From Pseudomonadota bacterium (lineage in GTDB: Bacteria; Pseudomonadota; Alphaproteobacteria; Rhodospirillales; Casp-alpha2), in the NCBI GenBank assembly GCA_027624235.1, contig JAQBYB010000027.1:1-34451 (forward strand): a DNA stretch of 34,451 nt, given 5' to 3'. The position numbers and the translations under genes were made by a program. Under the pieces are notes generated by a model. It worked only from the letters and a program-made list of their open reading frames with translations. It did no database searches and was not told where the DNA came from. Shown one piece after another: positions 16,701 to 23,836 of the stretch. Every line of letters starts with the position of its first letter. Position 1 is the first letter of the stretch.

Positions 16701-17483
16701 CGCAAGGGCTACACTCAAAAGGCCTCGGTCGGCGGCCACAAGGTTTATTTGCGCACCGGTGAATACGAAAGCGGCAAGCTGTCCGAGATATTCATCGACA
16801 TGCACAAGGAAGGCGCCGCCTTCCGCTCGTTGATGAACAACTTCGCCATCGCCATATCCATCGCCCTGCAGTACGGGGTGCCGCTTGAGGAATACGTCGA
16901 TTCCTTCACCTTTACCCGTTTCGAGCCGTCCGGTCCGGTGACCGGCAACGACTCCATCAAGATGGCGACATCGATCCTGGATTACATCTTCCGTGAACTC
17001 GCCGTCAGCTATCTGGGGCGCAACGATCTCGCTCACGTCGTGCCTGAGGACCTGGAACCCGGCAGCATCGGCGCCGGAGAGGGCGAGGGCATTCTTCCGA
17101 CAGGCGCTTCCACCATGGAAGCCGTCAGAAGCGTTGCCAGCCAAGGCTATGTGCGCGGCAACTTCCTCGTCATCAAAGGCACCAAGGACCAAGGCAACGC
17201 CGCCGTTGCCCTGAATACTGAGGCCGAGGCTCAAGCCGTCGCCGGCGGCGGCTCGACGGTGGGGGCGGCGCATGTTCCGCAAACGCGACAGGAAGCTCCC
17301 GCCTCTGTCATCGTAAGCAGCGACGTTATTGAAGCTACGGATAACCGCTTGGGCCAAGTCCGCGAAGCCAAGATGCGGGGCTACGAAGGCGATTCCTGTG
17401 GCGAGTGTGGGAATTTCACCCTTGTCCGCAATGGCACCTGTCTGAAGTGCCAGACCTGTGGATCGACAACAGGATGCTCTTAA
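13782..17483 (+). CDS. nrdJ: Class II (adenosylcobalamin-dependent) ribonucleoside-diphosphate reductase
   Basis: 1233 residues, in the range of the long alphaproteobacterial NrdJ proteins. The catalytic barrel contains [58 protein letters not shown], and the later [14 protein letters not shown] and [14 protein letters not shown]. The C-terminal 28 residues (1206-1233) hold [13 protein letters not shown] and a final Cys, a zinc-binding or redox tail. The enzyme makes deoxynucleotides using a cobalamin-derived thiyl radical, needing no oxygen and no small subunit. There are two adjacent ATG codons; GGGGGA lies just before the first, so the second (13785) has better spacing. Two NrdR-like boxes lie upstream and a strong terminator follows, so it is probably a single-gene transcript. 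Confidence 0.97.
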   Translation: MMQVSRLYTNPNESPYTSIEFRTVSSEIKNPDGSVVFSLVDMHVPAGWTQVACDVLAQKYFRKAGVPTRLKKFEENDVPSWLWRSTPDNEGLADLPSDERTKGETNAKQVFDRLAGTWTYWGWKGGYFDSETDARAYMDEMRYMLATQVGAPNSPQWFNTGLHWAYGIDGPAQGHSYVDYKTGELVQSLSAYERPQPHACFIQSIKDDLVNEGGIMDLWVREARLFKYGSGTGTNFSSLRSSEEGLSGGGRSSGLMSFLKIGDRAAGAIKSGGTTRRAAKMVIVDVDHPDIEQFIAWKSLEEQKVAALVAGSKLSSKHLNAVMKACVDGGDEVAGEDRFEPKKNPALKKAILDSRQAMIPENCVQRVMQFARQGYTEIEFPEYNTDWDSEAYLTVSGQNSNNTVRVSDEFLERVLADGDWDLIRRTDGKVARKVRARDLWEQIGQSAWASADPGLQFDTTINDWHTCPESGRINGSNPCSEYMFLDDTACNLASLNLMAFANGDNSFNVTSFEHAVRLWTITLEISVMMAQFPSDIIAKLSYEFRTLGLGFANIGGYLMADGIPYDSKEGRAICGAISSLMTGSAYAASAEMAAEMGAFPNFDGNREPMLRVIRNHRRAAQGAVTGYEDLSISPVPLLAEDNPDGPLARAAHDIWDRALELGEAHGYRNAQVSVIAPTGTIGLVMDCDTTGIEPDFALVKFKKLAGGGYFKIINRMVPQALDGLGYSETQIEDIISYAIGHGTLKGSPTISHDVLRELKFTGDTIDAIENSLGEAFDIRFVFNKWTLGEEFCVNTLGLDSKAMNGVSFDMLSALGFTADEIEDANNFVCGAMTLENAPHLKDEHLSVFDCANPCGRTGKRFLSVESHIRMMAASQPFISGAISKTVNMPNSATIEECNEAYMLSWRLGLKANALYRDGSKLSQPLSSSILEEMDLEDDAPSIAEAPSAEKAKVIAERVVERIISGQRHRPPDRRKGYTQKASVGGHKVYLRTGEYESGKLSEIFIDMHKEGAAFRSLMNNFAIAISIALQYGVPLEEYVDSFTFTRFEPSGPVTGNDSIKMATSILDYIFRELAVSYLGRNDLAHVVPEDLEPGSIGAGEGEGILPTGASTMEAVRSVASQGYVRGNFLVIKGTKDQGNAAVALNTEAEAQAVAGGGSTVGAAHVPQTRQEAPASVIVSSDVIEATDNRLGQVREAKMRGYEGDSCGECGNFTLVRNGTCLKCQTCGSTTGCS

Positions 17484-17540
17484 GAAAATGACCGATCCTC
17501 GCCAAATCCGCGTTTTTACCGAATCCTCCCTGGGAAACTT

Positions 17541-17586
17541 GGGACGCGTGCCGGGGGCCCTCCCCGGGACGCGTCCCGCCTTTTTT
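17541..17586 (+). terminator. Strong intrinsic terminator after nrdJ
   Basis: GGGACGCGT (17541-17549) pairs with ACGCGTCCC (17569-17577), and CCGGGG (17551-17556) with CCCCGG (17562-17567), giving a 15-bp stem with one G-G mismatch and a five-base loop. CGCC and then six T residues follow. It begins 57 bp after the nrdJ stop codon. Confidence 0.93.
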
Positions 17587-17754
17587 ACCTTCCAAGATAA
17601 AGCCTTTCGACATCCTTGAACCGGGCTTCCGCACCTTAATCACCTATCGACAGCCGCCAGCAAGGCATTTAGTCTAGTCTCCTTGAATATTTTTGTATGA
17701 TGCCGTTGCCGGTTTTGAGTTTTAAGGCGGCCAACCGGATGACCGGGAATTCCT

Positions 17755-18993
17755 ATGGCGACTAAGAAAAAGAAAATCAGTGTCTACGTCGTCGATGACG
17801 ATCCTATCGTCCTCGACGTCATGGGCAAGTTGCTGATAAGCGCCGGATATTCCGTCACCACCAGCACCGAAAGCGCCGGCGTCATCACCGATATTGCCCG
17901 CAAAAAACCCGATTGCGTGATCAGTGACCTAATGATGCCGGAAGTCGATGGCCTGCAGCTGTGCCAGCAAGTGCTTGGCCACAAAGGGCTGAAAAACACC
18001 AAGTTCATCGTCGTTTCGGCCAAGGCATACGAATTCGACCTCAAGCGTGCTTATGGATTCGGAGCGCATGGCTACCTTCGCAAGCCGATCAACCCGGAAA
18101 CCTTCATCGAACGAATAGAACGCATCCTCGACGATCACGTTGATATGACCTTTTGGGGGGTGCGCGGCACTTTACCGGTTTCCGGCAAAAAGTTTCTCAA
18201 ATACGGCGGCAACACATCCTGCGTGACGCTTGAATTCCCGCGTCAGCAATTTTTCATTTTCGATTGCGGTTCCGGCATCAAGAACCTGGGCAACTGGTTC
18301 GTCGCCCAGCAACGAAAGGGCATCAACGCCAAGATTTTTATTTCCCATCCCCATTGGGACCATATCAACGCCATTCCCTTCTTTTCGCCTCTGTACATGC
18401 AGGGCAATGAATTCGAGGTTCTGGGCGCCAATCAGGGTGACATCACCATGCGCGAGATCGTCTCCGCGCAGATGGATGGCGTCTATTTTCCGATCACTTT
18501 TTCGCAATTCGCGGCCCGGATTTATTTCCATGACCTTGAGGAAGAAAACCTTGTCGTATCCGGCATCGAGGTCAAAACCAAACTGTTGAGCCACCCCGGC
18601 AAGTGCCTGGGCTACCGGATTAATTACAACGGGCGTTCAATCTGCTACATCACCGATAATGAGATGTATGTGGAAACCAGCAATTTTTTCGATAGCCATT
18701 ACGAAAAAAGGTTGGCTGAATTCGTCGAAGGCGCCGACGTCCTGATCACCGACAGCACCTATACGGATGAGGAATACCTCAGCAAGGAAGGTTGGGGGCA
18801 CTCGTGCATCTCAAAGGTGGTTAATCTGGCAGATACAGCCAAGGTCAAGACGCTATACCTTTTCCACCATGACCCGGACCAGGATGATGATGCCATTGAC
18901 AAGAAGTTGGAAACGGCGCGTTCCATGTTGAAGGCGCGCAAATCCAAGACCAAGTGTCTGGCGCCGAAAGAAGGCGAGGGCTTCCGGATTTAA
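17755..18993 (+). CDS. Response regulator fused to a metallo-beta-lactamase-fold hydrolase
   Basis: 412 residues. Residues 8-125 are a receiver domain with acidic residues Asp14-Asp16, phosphoacceptor Asp58 (VISDLMMPE), Ser88 and Lys110. From about 131 a metallo-beta-lactamase domain begins (FWGVRGTLPVSG, YGGNTSC) with the HxHxDH motif at 198-203 (HPHWDH), His280, Asp301, Asp333 (TDSTYTDEE), His349 and the late His371-His372. All expected metal ligands are present, so it should be a two-metal hydrolase or phosphodiesterase controlled by phosphorylation. The layout resembles PhnP/CpdA-type phosphodiesterases and RNase Z relatives more than lactamases. No cognate kinase is adjacent. The RidA gene starts 8 bp after its stop. 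Confidence 0.93.
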   Translation: MATKKKKISVYVVDDDPIVLDVMGKLLISAGYSVTTSTESAGVITDIARKKPDCVISDLMMPEVDGLQLCQQVLGHKGLKNTKFIVVSAKAYEFDLKRAYGFGAHGYLRKPINPETFIERIERILDDHVDMTFWGVRGTLPVSGKKFLKYGGNTSCVTLEFPRQQFFIFDCGSGIKNLGNWFVAQQRKGINAKIFISHPHWDHINAIPFFSPLYMQGNEFEVLGANQGDITMREIVSAQMDGVYFPITFSQFAARIYFHDLEEENLVVSGIEVKTKLLSHPGKCLGYRINYNGRSICYITDNEMYVETSNFFDSHYEKRLAEFVEGADVLITDSTYTDEEYLSKEGWGHSCISKVVNLADTAKVKTLYLFHHDPDQDDDAIDKKLETARSMLKARKSKTKCLAPKEGEGFRI

Positions 18994-19000
18994 GCATGCC

Positions 19001-19468
19001 ATGAGCGGACCCATCACCACACGAATGGCCGAACTCGGCATCGAACTGCCCGAACCGGCACCGCCGGCGGCCAATTATATCCCCTTCGTCGTCACCGGCA
19101 ATCTGGTCTTCGTCTCCGGCCAGGTAACTGTATGGAATGGGGAACTGCGCCATATCGGCCGCCTCGGCGAGAATATCGACATCGAGGAAGGCTATCAGGC
19201 GGCCCGGCTTTGCGGCCTCAACCTGATCGCCCAGGCCAAGGCCGCCGCCCAGGGCGACCTCAACAAAATAAAACGGGTGGTAAAACTGGGCGGTTTCGTC
19301 AATTCAACGCCGGACTTCACCGATCAGCCCAAGGTCATCAACGGCGCCTCTGACCTGATGGCCGAGGTCTTCGGCGAGGTCGGCAAACACGCCCGCTTCG
19401 CCGTCGGCGCACCGTCGCTGCCGTTTGGCGTCGCGGTTGAGGTCGATGGGGTGTTTGAACTGGGGTAA
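19001..19468 (+). CDS. RidA/YjgF-family protein
   Basis: 155 residues with the Rid fold: VTGNLVFVSGQVTVWNGELRHIGRLG in the first third, then QAARLCGLNLIAQAKAAAQGDLNKIKRVVKLGGFVNS, and a C-terminal GAPSLPFGVAVEVDGVFEL. RidA proteins deaminate reactive imines or enamines, but the conserved arginine of true RidA (usually in an R.Ax.G..LP.G context) reads here as FAVGAPSLPFG, preceded by HAR. It is therefore probably one of the other Rid subfamilies and the substrate is uncertain. The 8-bp gap suggests co-translation with the REC-hydrolase gene. Confidence 0.9.
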   Translation: MSGPITTRMAELGIELPEPAPPAANYIPFVVTGNLVFVSGQVTVWNGELRHIGRLGENIDIEEGYQAARLCGLNLIAQAKAAAQGDLNKIKRVVKLGGFVNSTPDFTDQPKVINGASDLMAEVFGEVGKHARFAVGAPSLPFGVAVEVDGVFELG

Positions 19469-19531
19469 GACTACTCCGCGTCCTTTTAATCCCCACTTGT
19501 CTACGCTCCCAAAAAGCATCACATCTATGCC

Positions 19532-20701
19532 ATGCCGGATGGACGCCAACCGACGACTGTTAATGTGCTTGGCTCGATTAATGAGGTCGAGTCAGATACG
19601 TGGAATGCCTGCGCCGGGGCCGATCATCCGTTCTGTCGGCATGGCTTCTTGTCGGCGTTGGAAGACTCCGGCTCGGCAGCAGCGGAAAGCGGCTGGGTGC
19701 CGCGTCATTTGGCCGTCCGCAACGAAGACGGTGCCTTGGTGGCGTGCGCGCCGCTGTACCTGAAAAACCATTCCTACGGCGAATACGTGTTCGACTGGGG
19801 CTGGGCCGATGCCTATGAGCGGGCCGGCGGACGGTATTATCCGAAACTGCTATGCGCCGTGCCGTTCACGCCGGCAACCGGACGCCGGCTGTTGGTACGC
19901 CCGGACCTGCCCGCCGCGATCCAGGGTGAACTCACCCAAGCTCTGGCCCAGGCCATGGTGACGCTGGCCGAACGGCTGCGGGTCTCGTCGCTGCACATCA
20001 CCTTCCCGACCAAGGACGAATGGCAGAAATTCGGGGCACTCGGGCTATTGCAACGGACCGGTCAGCAGTTCCACTGGGAAAACCGCGGGTACGACGATTT
20101 CGACGGATTCCTGAGCGACCTGACATCGCGCAAACGCAAGGCCATCAGGAAGGAACGCGCCGCCATCGCCGCCCACGGACTGGACATCAAATGCCTCACC
20201 GGCGATGACATTTCCGAGCGCCATTGGGATGCCTTTTACCGCTTCTACCGCGATACCACCGACAAGAAATGGGGACAGAATTACCTGAACCGGGAATTTT
20301 TCTCCCTGCTGGGCGAACGCATGGGCGACAGCATTGTCCTGGTCATGGTCGAACAAGACGGTCGGCCGGTGGCCGGCGCCCTCAACATCAAGGGCGGCGA
20401 TACCCTGTTCGGGCGTAACTGGGGCTGCGCCGCGGATTTCAAGTTTCTCCACTTCGAGGCCTGTTATTACCAGGCCATCGACTACGCCATCGCCTACGGC
20501 CTTAAATGGGTGGAAGCCGGGGCCCAGGGGCCGCACAAGGTGCAACGAGGATATTTGCCCCGTCCGACCTATTCCGCCCATTGGATCGCCGATCAAGGGC
20601 TTAGCGACGCCATCGAGCATTTCCTTGGCGACGAACGCCGCAATATTGAACTCGAAATGCAAATGCTGGCCGCCCACTCGCCGTTCAGAAAACCGGATTG
20701 A
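19532..20701 (+). CDS. COG3146-type GNAT/FemAB-like acyltransferase
   Basis: 389 residues resembling the group formerly labelled peptidogalycan biosynthesis protein. Features include HPFCRHGFLSALEDSGSA, then GWVPRHLAVRNEDGALVACAPLYLKNHSYGEYVFDWGWADAY, FHWENRGYDDFDGFLSDLTSRKRKAIRKER (about 180-210), and a C-terminal GNAT-like half with VAGALNIKGGDTLFGRNWG and EAGAQGPHKVQRGYLPRPTYSAHW. No signal peptide is visible. Family function is unproven; an aminoacyl or acyl transfer is likely by fold. There is no clear Shine-Dalgarno at the ATG, so the true start might be slightly different. It is about 60 bp after RidA on the same strand. Confidence 0.87.
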   Translation: MPDGRQPTTVNVLGSINEVESDTWNACAGADHPFCRHGFLSALEDSGSAAAESGWVPRHLAVRNEDGALVACAPLYLKNHSYGEYVFDWGWADAYERAGGRYYPKLLCAVPFTPATGRRLLVRPDLPAAIQGELTQALAQAMVTLAERLRVSSLHITFPTKDEWQKFGALGLLQRTGQQFHWENRGYDDFDGFLSDLTSRKRKAIRKERAAIAAHGLDIKCLTGDDISERHWDAFYRFYRDTTDKKWGQNYLNREFFSLLGERMGDSIVLVMVEQDGRPVAGALNIKGGDTLFGRNWGCAADFKFLHFEACYYQAIDYAIAYGLKWVEAGAQGPHKVQRGYLPRPTYSAHWIADQGLSDAIEHFLGDERRNIELEMQMLAAHSPFRKPD

Positions 20702-20795
20702 AACCGGCCGTATGATCGCCTGCGGGGGGAGTCACTCTCCGTTAACGATTGCCGGGCTACACTGGCGGCGAATAATTGCAAAGGATACGGCTCCG

Positions 20796-21377
20796 GTGAA
20801 AGTTGTTTTCAACGCCCTCTCAGCCCCTGGCCTGATGTTATTGGCGGGGTTGGCGTTTATTGCCTTGGTCCTGTCGCCTGTGGCGGAGGCGGCCCCCGAC
20901 AAGTGCACCCGGCTTGTGCCGACCGGGGCGCGTGAGAACCTCATCAACGAATGCTCAAAATGCCGGATCGTCAACATCACCCGCAAACGTCCCGGTAACG
21001 AGATGCCGGTCACGCGCTCCTTTAACATTCAGCCAAAATCACAGATCACGGTACCCTTTCTCGGACCAGGCCGATCCCGGATTACATCGGAATTGCCGTG
21101 CAAAGGGGAACCGGGCGCCGCCGAAAACCTGGCCGATCCCAACCCGCGAAAGAAGAAAGCCCCGGAAACCTGCGTCGGCATGCAACGATCCCTCGGCGGC
21201 GGCATTAGCCTGGTCAATAAATGTAAGAAATGCAAAGCCGCCCTGATCGAGCGCCAAAGCAAGGCCGGCGGAGAAGGCAAACGCCAAGCCTATAGGGTTT
21301 CTCCGCAATCGGCGATTGAGGTATTATCCAACGGCGCCGCCAAAATCGCGTTACTGGCCGAGGTCGACTGCCCCTAG
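20796..21377 (+). CDS. Secreted protein with two copies of a four-cysteine unit
   Basis: 193 residues from GTG at 20796, preceded by AAGGAT; the frame is open further upstream, but that part overlaps the acyltransferase and is a shadow. Residues 1-32 are a signal peptide (MLLAGLAFIALVLSPVAEAAP). The mature protein has two similar units. Unit 1 runs from DKCTRLVP through NECSKC to a final ELPC; unit 2 from ETCVGMQR through NKCKKC to the terminal VDCP. Each has Cys ... CxxC ... Cys plus a P(K/Q)S(Q/A)I(T/E)V strand. Disulfides or metal binding by the CxxC pairs are likely in the periplasm. I recognise no family. Its TAG stop is formed at the edge of a MITE-like element; without the element the frame would run three codons further to TAA. 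Confidence 0.82.
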   Translation: MKVVFNALSAPGLMLLAGLAFIALVLSPVAEAAPDKCTRLVPTGARENLINECSKCRIVNITRKRPGNEMPVTRSFNIQPKSQITVPFLGPGRSRITSELPCKGEPGAAENLADPNPRKKKAPETCVGMQRSLGGGISLVNKCKKCKAALIERQSKAGGEGKRQAYRVSPQSAIEVLSNGAAKIALLAEVDCP

Positions 21378-21640
21378 AGTCTTTCTGGTTGATATTGACC
21401 CATTCTGACCGAGGGCCTTTGGGCTTGGAGGAGGAGCGCGTTGCAGAGCGTAGCAGTGCTACGGTCAATAAGCGCGACGCCGGCCAAGCCCAAACGCCCC
21501 GGCCCCGAAGGGGTGGCCCGTGGCCGCCGCGCGCCGCGTTGCGCCGTTTGCCCGATGCCCCGCATCGCGCCGTGCGCCGCGCCTAACGGACCGACTCGCC
21601 ACAGGCCATCAGAATGGATCAATATCAACCAGAAAGGCTC
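21377..21640. mobile_element. MITE-like element with 32-bp terminal inverted repeats
   Basis: The ends 21377-21408 and 21609-21640 are inverted copies matching at 30 of 32 positions (both begin GAGYCTTTCTGG). They are flanked by TA at 21375-21376 and 21641-21642, a TA target duplication as made by IS630/Tc1-mariner-type transposases. No transposase gene fits inside 264 bp. The interior is full of nested hairpins: GGGCCTTTGGGCTTGG (21413-21428) pairs with 21484-21499, CGTAGCA-G-TGCTACG is at 21449-21463, and CGATG/CATCG lies further on. The element sits between two convergent genes, and the TA plus the first base of each end complete both TAG stop codons. It is therefore a non-autonomous element, probably moved in trans. 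Confidence 0.85.
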
Positions 21641-23493
21641 TATATCCCGTAATACCAGGGCGCGAACACCGAGAACACCCCCCACAACAACAAGATCAGC
21701 GGCGCCCCGGCACGGGCGAAGTCGGTGAACTTGTAATGCCCCGGCCCCATCACCAACAAGTTGGTCTGGTAGCCCAATGGCGAGGCGAACGAACAGTTGG
21801 CGGCGAATAACACGGTGACGGCAAAAACGTGGGGCTCGATGCCCAGCGCCAGGGCCAGGTCCACCGCGATCGGGGTGAACAGGACGGCGACGGCATTGTT
21901 GCTAATGATGTTGGTCGCCACCGCCACCAACAGGAACAACGTCGACAGCACCACAGCCGGAGACGCGGCCCCGAAAATACCGACAATGCCATTCGCCAAA
22001 AACGCCGCCCCGCCCGTCTCCAGAAGCGACACGCTCATGGCGATGGCGGCGGCGATGGCGGTAACGATCTTGGAATCGATGGCGCGAAACGCCTGTCGGA
22101 CGTTGAGAACGCCGGTGGCAACCATCGCCACCGCGCCGGCAACGGCGGTGACGACGATCGGCACCGTGCCCGAGGCCGCCAGGGCGACGACGCCGATAAA
22201 GATCAACCCGGCCCGCTTGGCGTGTTCCAACGCCGGCAGTTCGCCGGCCGACCCTTCGATCAAAACCACATCCGGCAACCGCCCGAGGGCGCGGATATCC
22301 TCGGGTTGCCCCTGCACCAACAACACATCGCCGGGATCAAGCCGGATATCGGTAATACGCTGGCGGATCATTCGCTGGCGACGCTGAATACCGAGAACGA
22401 TGCATTGGGTCTTATAGCGAAATCCGATCTGCGGCAGCGTCTGGCCGGCCATGCGCGACGCCGGGGCGACCATGACCTCGGCCAATGCCTGTTCACCTTC
22501 CTGCCAGCGGCCGATCGATGTCACCTGACCCGGCGCGTCGTCGCCTTGCTCCAGGTCCGGATGCAACTGCCCCTGACCATCGGCAAGGAAATCCCCCAAC
22601 GCCTTGCGGGTTGCCGAAACCACCAGGACATCACCGGAACGCACGGTATAGTCTTCGAACGGCGGCAGGATGGCGCGTTCGCCGCGCTGTACCAGTCGCA
22701 GCGTCTTTTCAGGCAGGCCGCTAAAATGGCCGCCCGGCGCGCCCTTTCCGATCAGCTCTGAATCGGCGGTGACGGTAATCTGAGCGACGAAATGTTTGCC
22801 GTCGCGATCGACGATGCTGTCGGCCATGCTGGCCCGGTCCGGTAAAAGACGGGGCACGATCACAATCACATATAAAAAACCCGACGACGCCAACACCAAG
22901 CCGGGAATGACGAAATCGAAAAACCCGAAAGGCGTCACGTTCATCTCGATCAAGGCGCCGTTGACGAGAAGGTTGGTTGAGGAACCGATCAACGTCGTCA
23001 TCCCGCCGAGGATGGCGGTATAGCTGAGCGGAATCATGATCTTGCTGACCGACTGGCCAAACCGCCCCGCCAGCACCCGCATGATGGGAATAAAAATGAC
23101 CACCACCGGCGTGTTGTTGAGGTAGGCGCTGATGGCGGCGACGGCGGCGAGCGCCCCGCCGACCGCGCCCCATGGCCGCAGATGCCCGGCGCTCCACTCC
23201 AGAAATCTGGCGGCGCCGCGTTCCAAAAGGCCGGTGCGGATGATGCCCTGGCCCATCACCAGAAGCGCCAACACCGTGATCAACGCCGGGTTGGCGAAGC
23301 CTTCGAGGATCCGCGTCGGCGTCAACACCGCCACCCCGTCGGCATTGGTCACCGGAAAAAGATCAAAAAAGATCAACAGCGCCGCGATCATCCCCAGGGA
23401 CGTCAGTTCCATGGGCGTACGCTCTAGGACATAGAACGCCAGCGCCACGGCGATCAGGGCAAAAACCGCCCACATCTGGAATTCCATTCCCAT
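21640..23493 (-). CDS. SLC13/DASS-type permease with central TrkA-C (RCK_C) domains
   Basis: 617 residues. About ten hydrophobic segments flank a soluble centre. N-terminal features include NPALITVLALLVMGQGI, AYLNNTPVVVIFIPI and GGMTTLIGSSTNLLVNG, the SNT-type motif of SLC13/CitM transporters, with a second copy near the end (IISNNAVAVLFTPIA, GYQTNLLVMGPG). The central region (about 205-400) contains two RCK_C-like domains (RSGDVLVVSATRKAL and LDPGDVLLVQGQPEDI). Such proteins take up sulfate, dicarboxylates or other anions using a sodium gradient; the substrate cannot be read from sequence. Its TAG stop lies at the MITE edge. A CRP-type palindrome lies about 110 bp upstream of the start. Confidence 0.9.
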   Translation of the reverse strand: MGMEFQMWAVFALIAVALAFYVLERTPMELTSLGMIAALLIFFDLFPVTNADGVAVLTPTRILEGFANPALITVLALLVMGQGIIRTGLLERGAARFLEWSAGHLRPWGAVGGALAAVAAISAYLNNTPVVVIFIPIMRVLAGRFGQSVSKIMIPLSYTAILGGMTTLIGSSTNLLVNGALIEMNVTPFGFFDFVIPGLVLASSGFLYVIVIVPRLLPDRASMADSIVDRDGKHFVAQITVTADSELIGKGAPGGHFSGLPEKTLRLVQRGERAILPPFEDYTVRSGDVLVVSATRKALGDFLADGQGQLHPDLEQGDDAPGQVTSIGRWQEGEQALAEVMVAPASRMAGQTLPQIGFRYKTQCIVLGIQRRQRMIRQRITDIRLDPGDVLLVQGQPEDIRALGRLPDVVLIEGSAGELPALEHAKRAGLIFIGVVALAASGTVPIVVTAVAGAVAMVATGVLNVRQAFRAIDSKIVTAIAAAIAMSVSLLETGGAAFLANGIVGIFGAASPAVVLSTLFLLVAVATNIISNNAVAVLFTPIAVDLALALGIEPHVFAVTVLFAANCSFASPLGYQTNLLVMGPGHYKFTDFARAGAPLILLLWGVFSVFAPWYYGI

Positions 23494-23604
23494 CGCCGGA
23501 GTCTAGCCTATTCGGTTATTTTTGAAACCCTTCAGACATCGTCAACAGTCATCGGAATTCCCATAAAACAGCCTTTTTCGGCGAATTTATAATAAATCAC
23601 CTTC

Positions 23605-23620
23605 TGTGATCACCATCACA
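23605..23620. promoter_or_regulatory. CRP/FNR-superfamily binding site
   Basis: TGTGATCACCATCACA contains both CRP half-sites TGTGA and TCACA with the exact 6-bp spacer; the symmetry extends to TCTGTGAT/ATCACAGA. A TATTAT box centred 35 bp to the right could serve the kinase gene, so the site might act on it, on the permease, or on both. Whether the binder is a cAMP-responsive CRP or another family member is unknown. Confidence 0.65.
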
Positions 23621-23702
23621 GAGAAAACCGGAAAATATCGGCATTATTATCCTCGGGAAATCGCAAGATTTCCAACTCTCCCATGTCTCCCTGTCACTCC
23701 CG

Positions 23703-23727
23703 CCGGGCCCCTTCCCCAGGGGCCCGG
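23703..23727. other. Perfect 9-bp GC hairpin of unknown role
   Basis: CCGGGCCCC (23703-23711) and GGGGCCCGG (23719-23727) surround a 7-base loop. There is no T-run on either side, so it is a poor intrinsic terminator. It may be a repeated intergenic palindrome or a structure in the kinase mRNA leader. Confidence 0.6.
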
Positions 23728-23836
23728 ATCTTTATCGGCCCCGGCTGGTAACAATCCTTGAAGATTGCGGTTAACGTGCGCGGGCCATTGGTTTATCGTT
23801 ATTCAGTGACAAAGCCGTTCGCGAAGGGATTAAGCC

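Larger units (their letters stand above)
23494..23836. other. 343-bp divergent intergenic region between permease and kinase
   Basis: It contains a CRP-type palindrome (23605-23620), AT-rich stretches that could hold promoters on both strands (TTATAATAAA near 23587 and TATTAT at 23645-23650), and a GC-rich perfect hairpin at 23703-23727. No gene is supported. Confidence 0.6.

Noticed and set aside
20334-20795. Upstream part of the frame of the four-Cys secreted protein
   Set aside because: It overlaps the acyltransferase gene in another frame; the signal peptide starts at the GTG at 20796.
21377-21640. Reading the element as a simple terminator pair rather than a mobile element
   Set aside because: The 32-bp ends, the TA duplication and the exact fit to both stop codons are better explained by an insertion.
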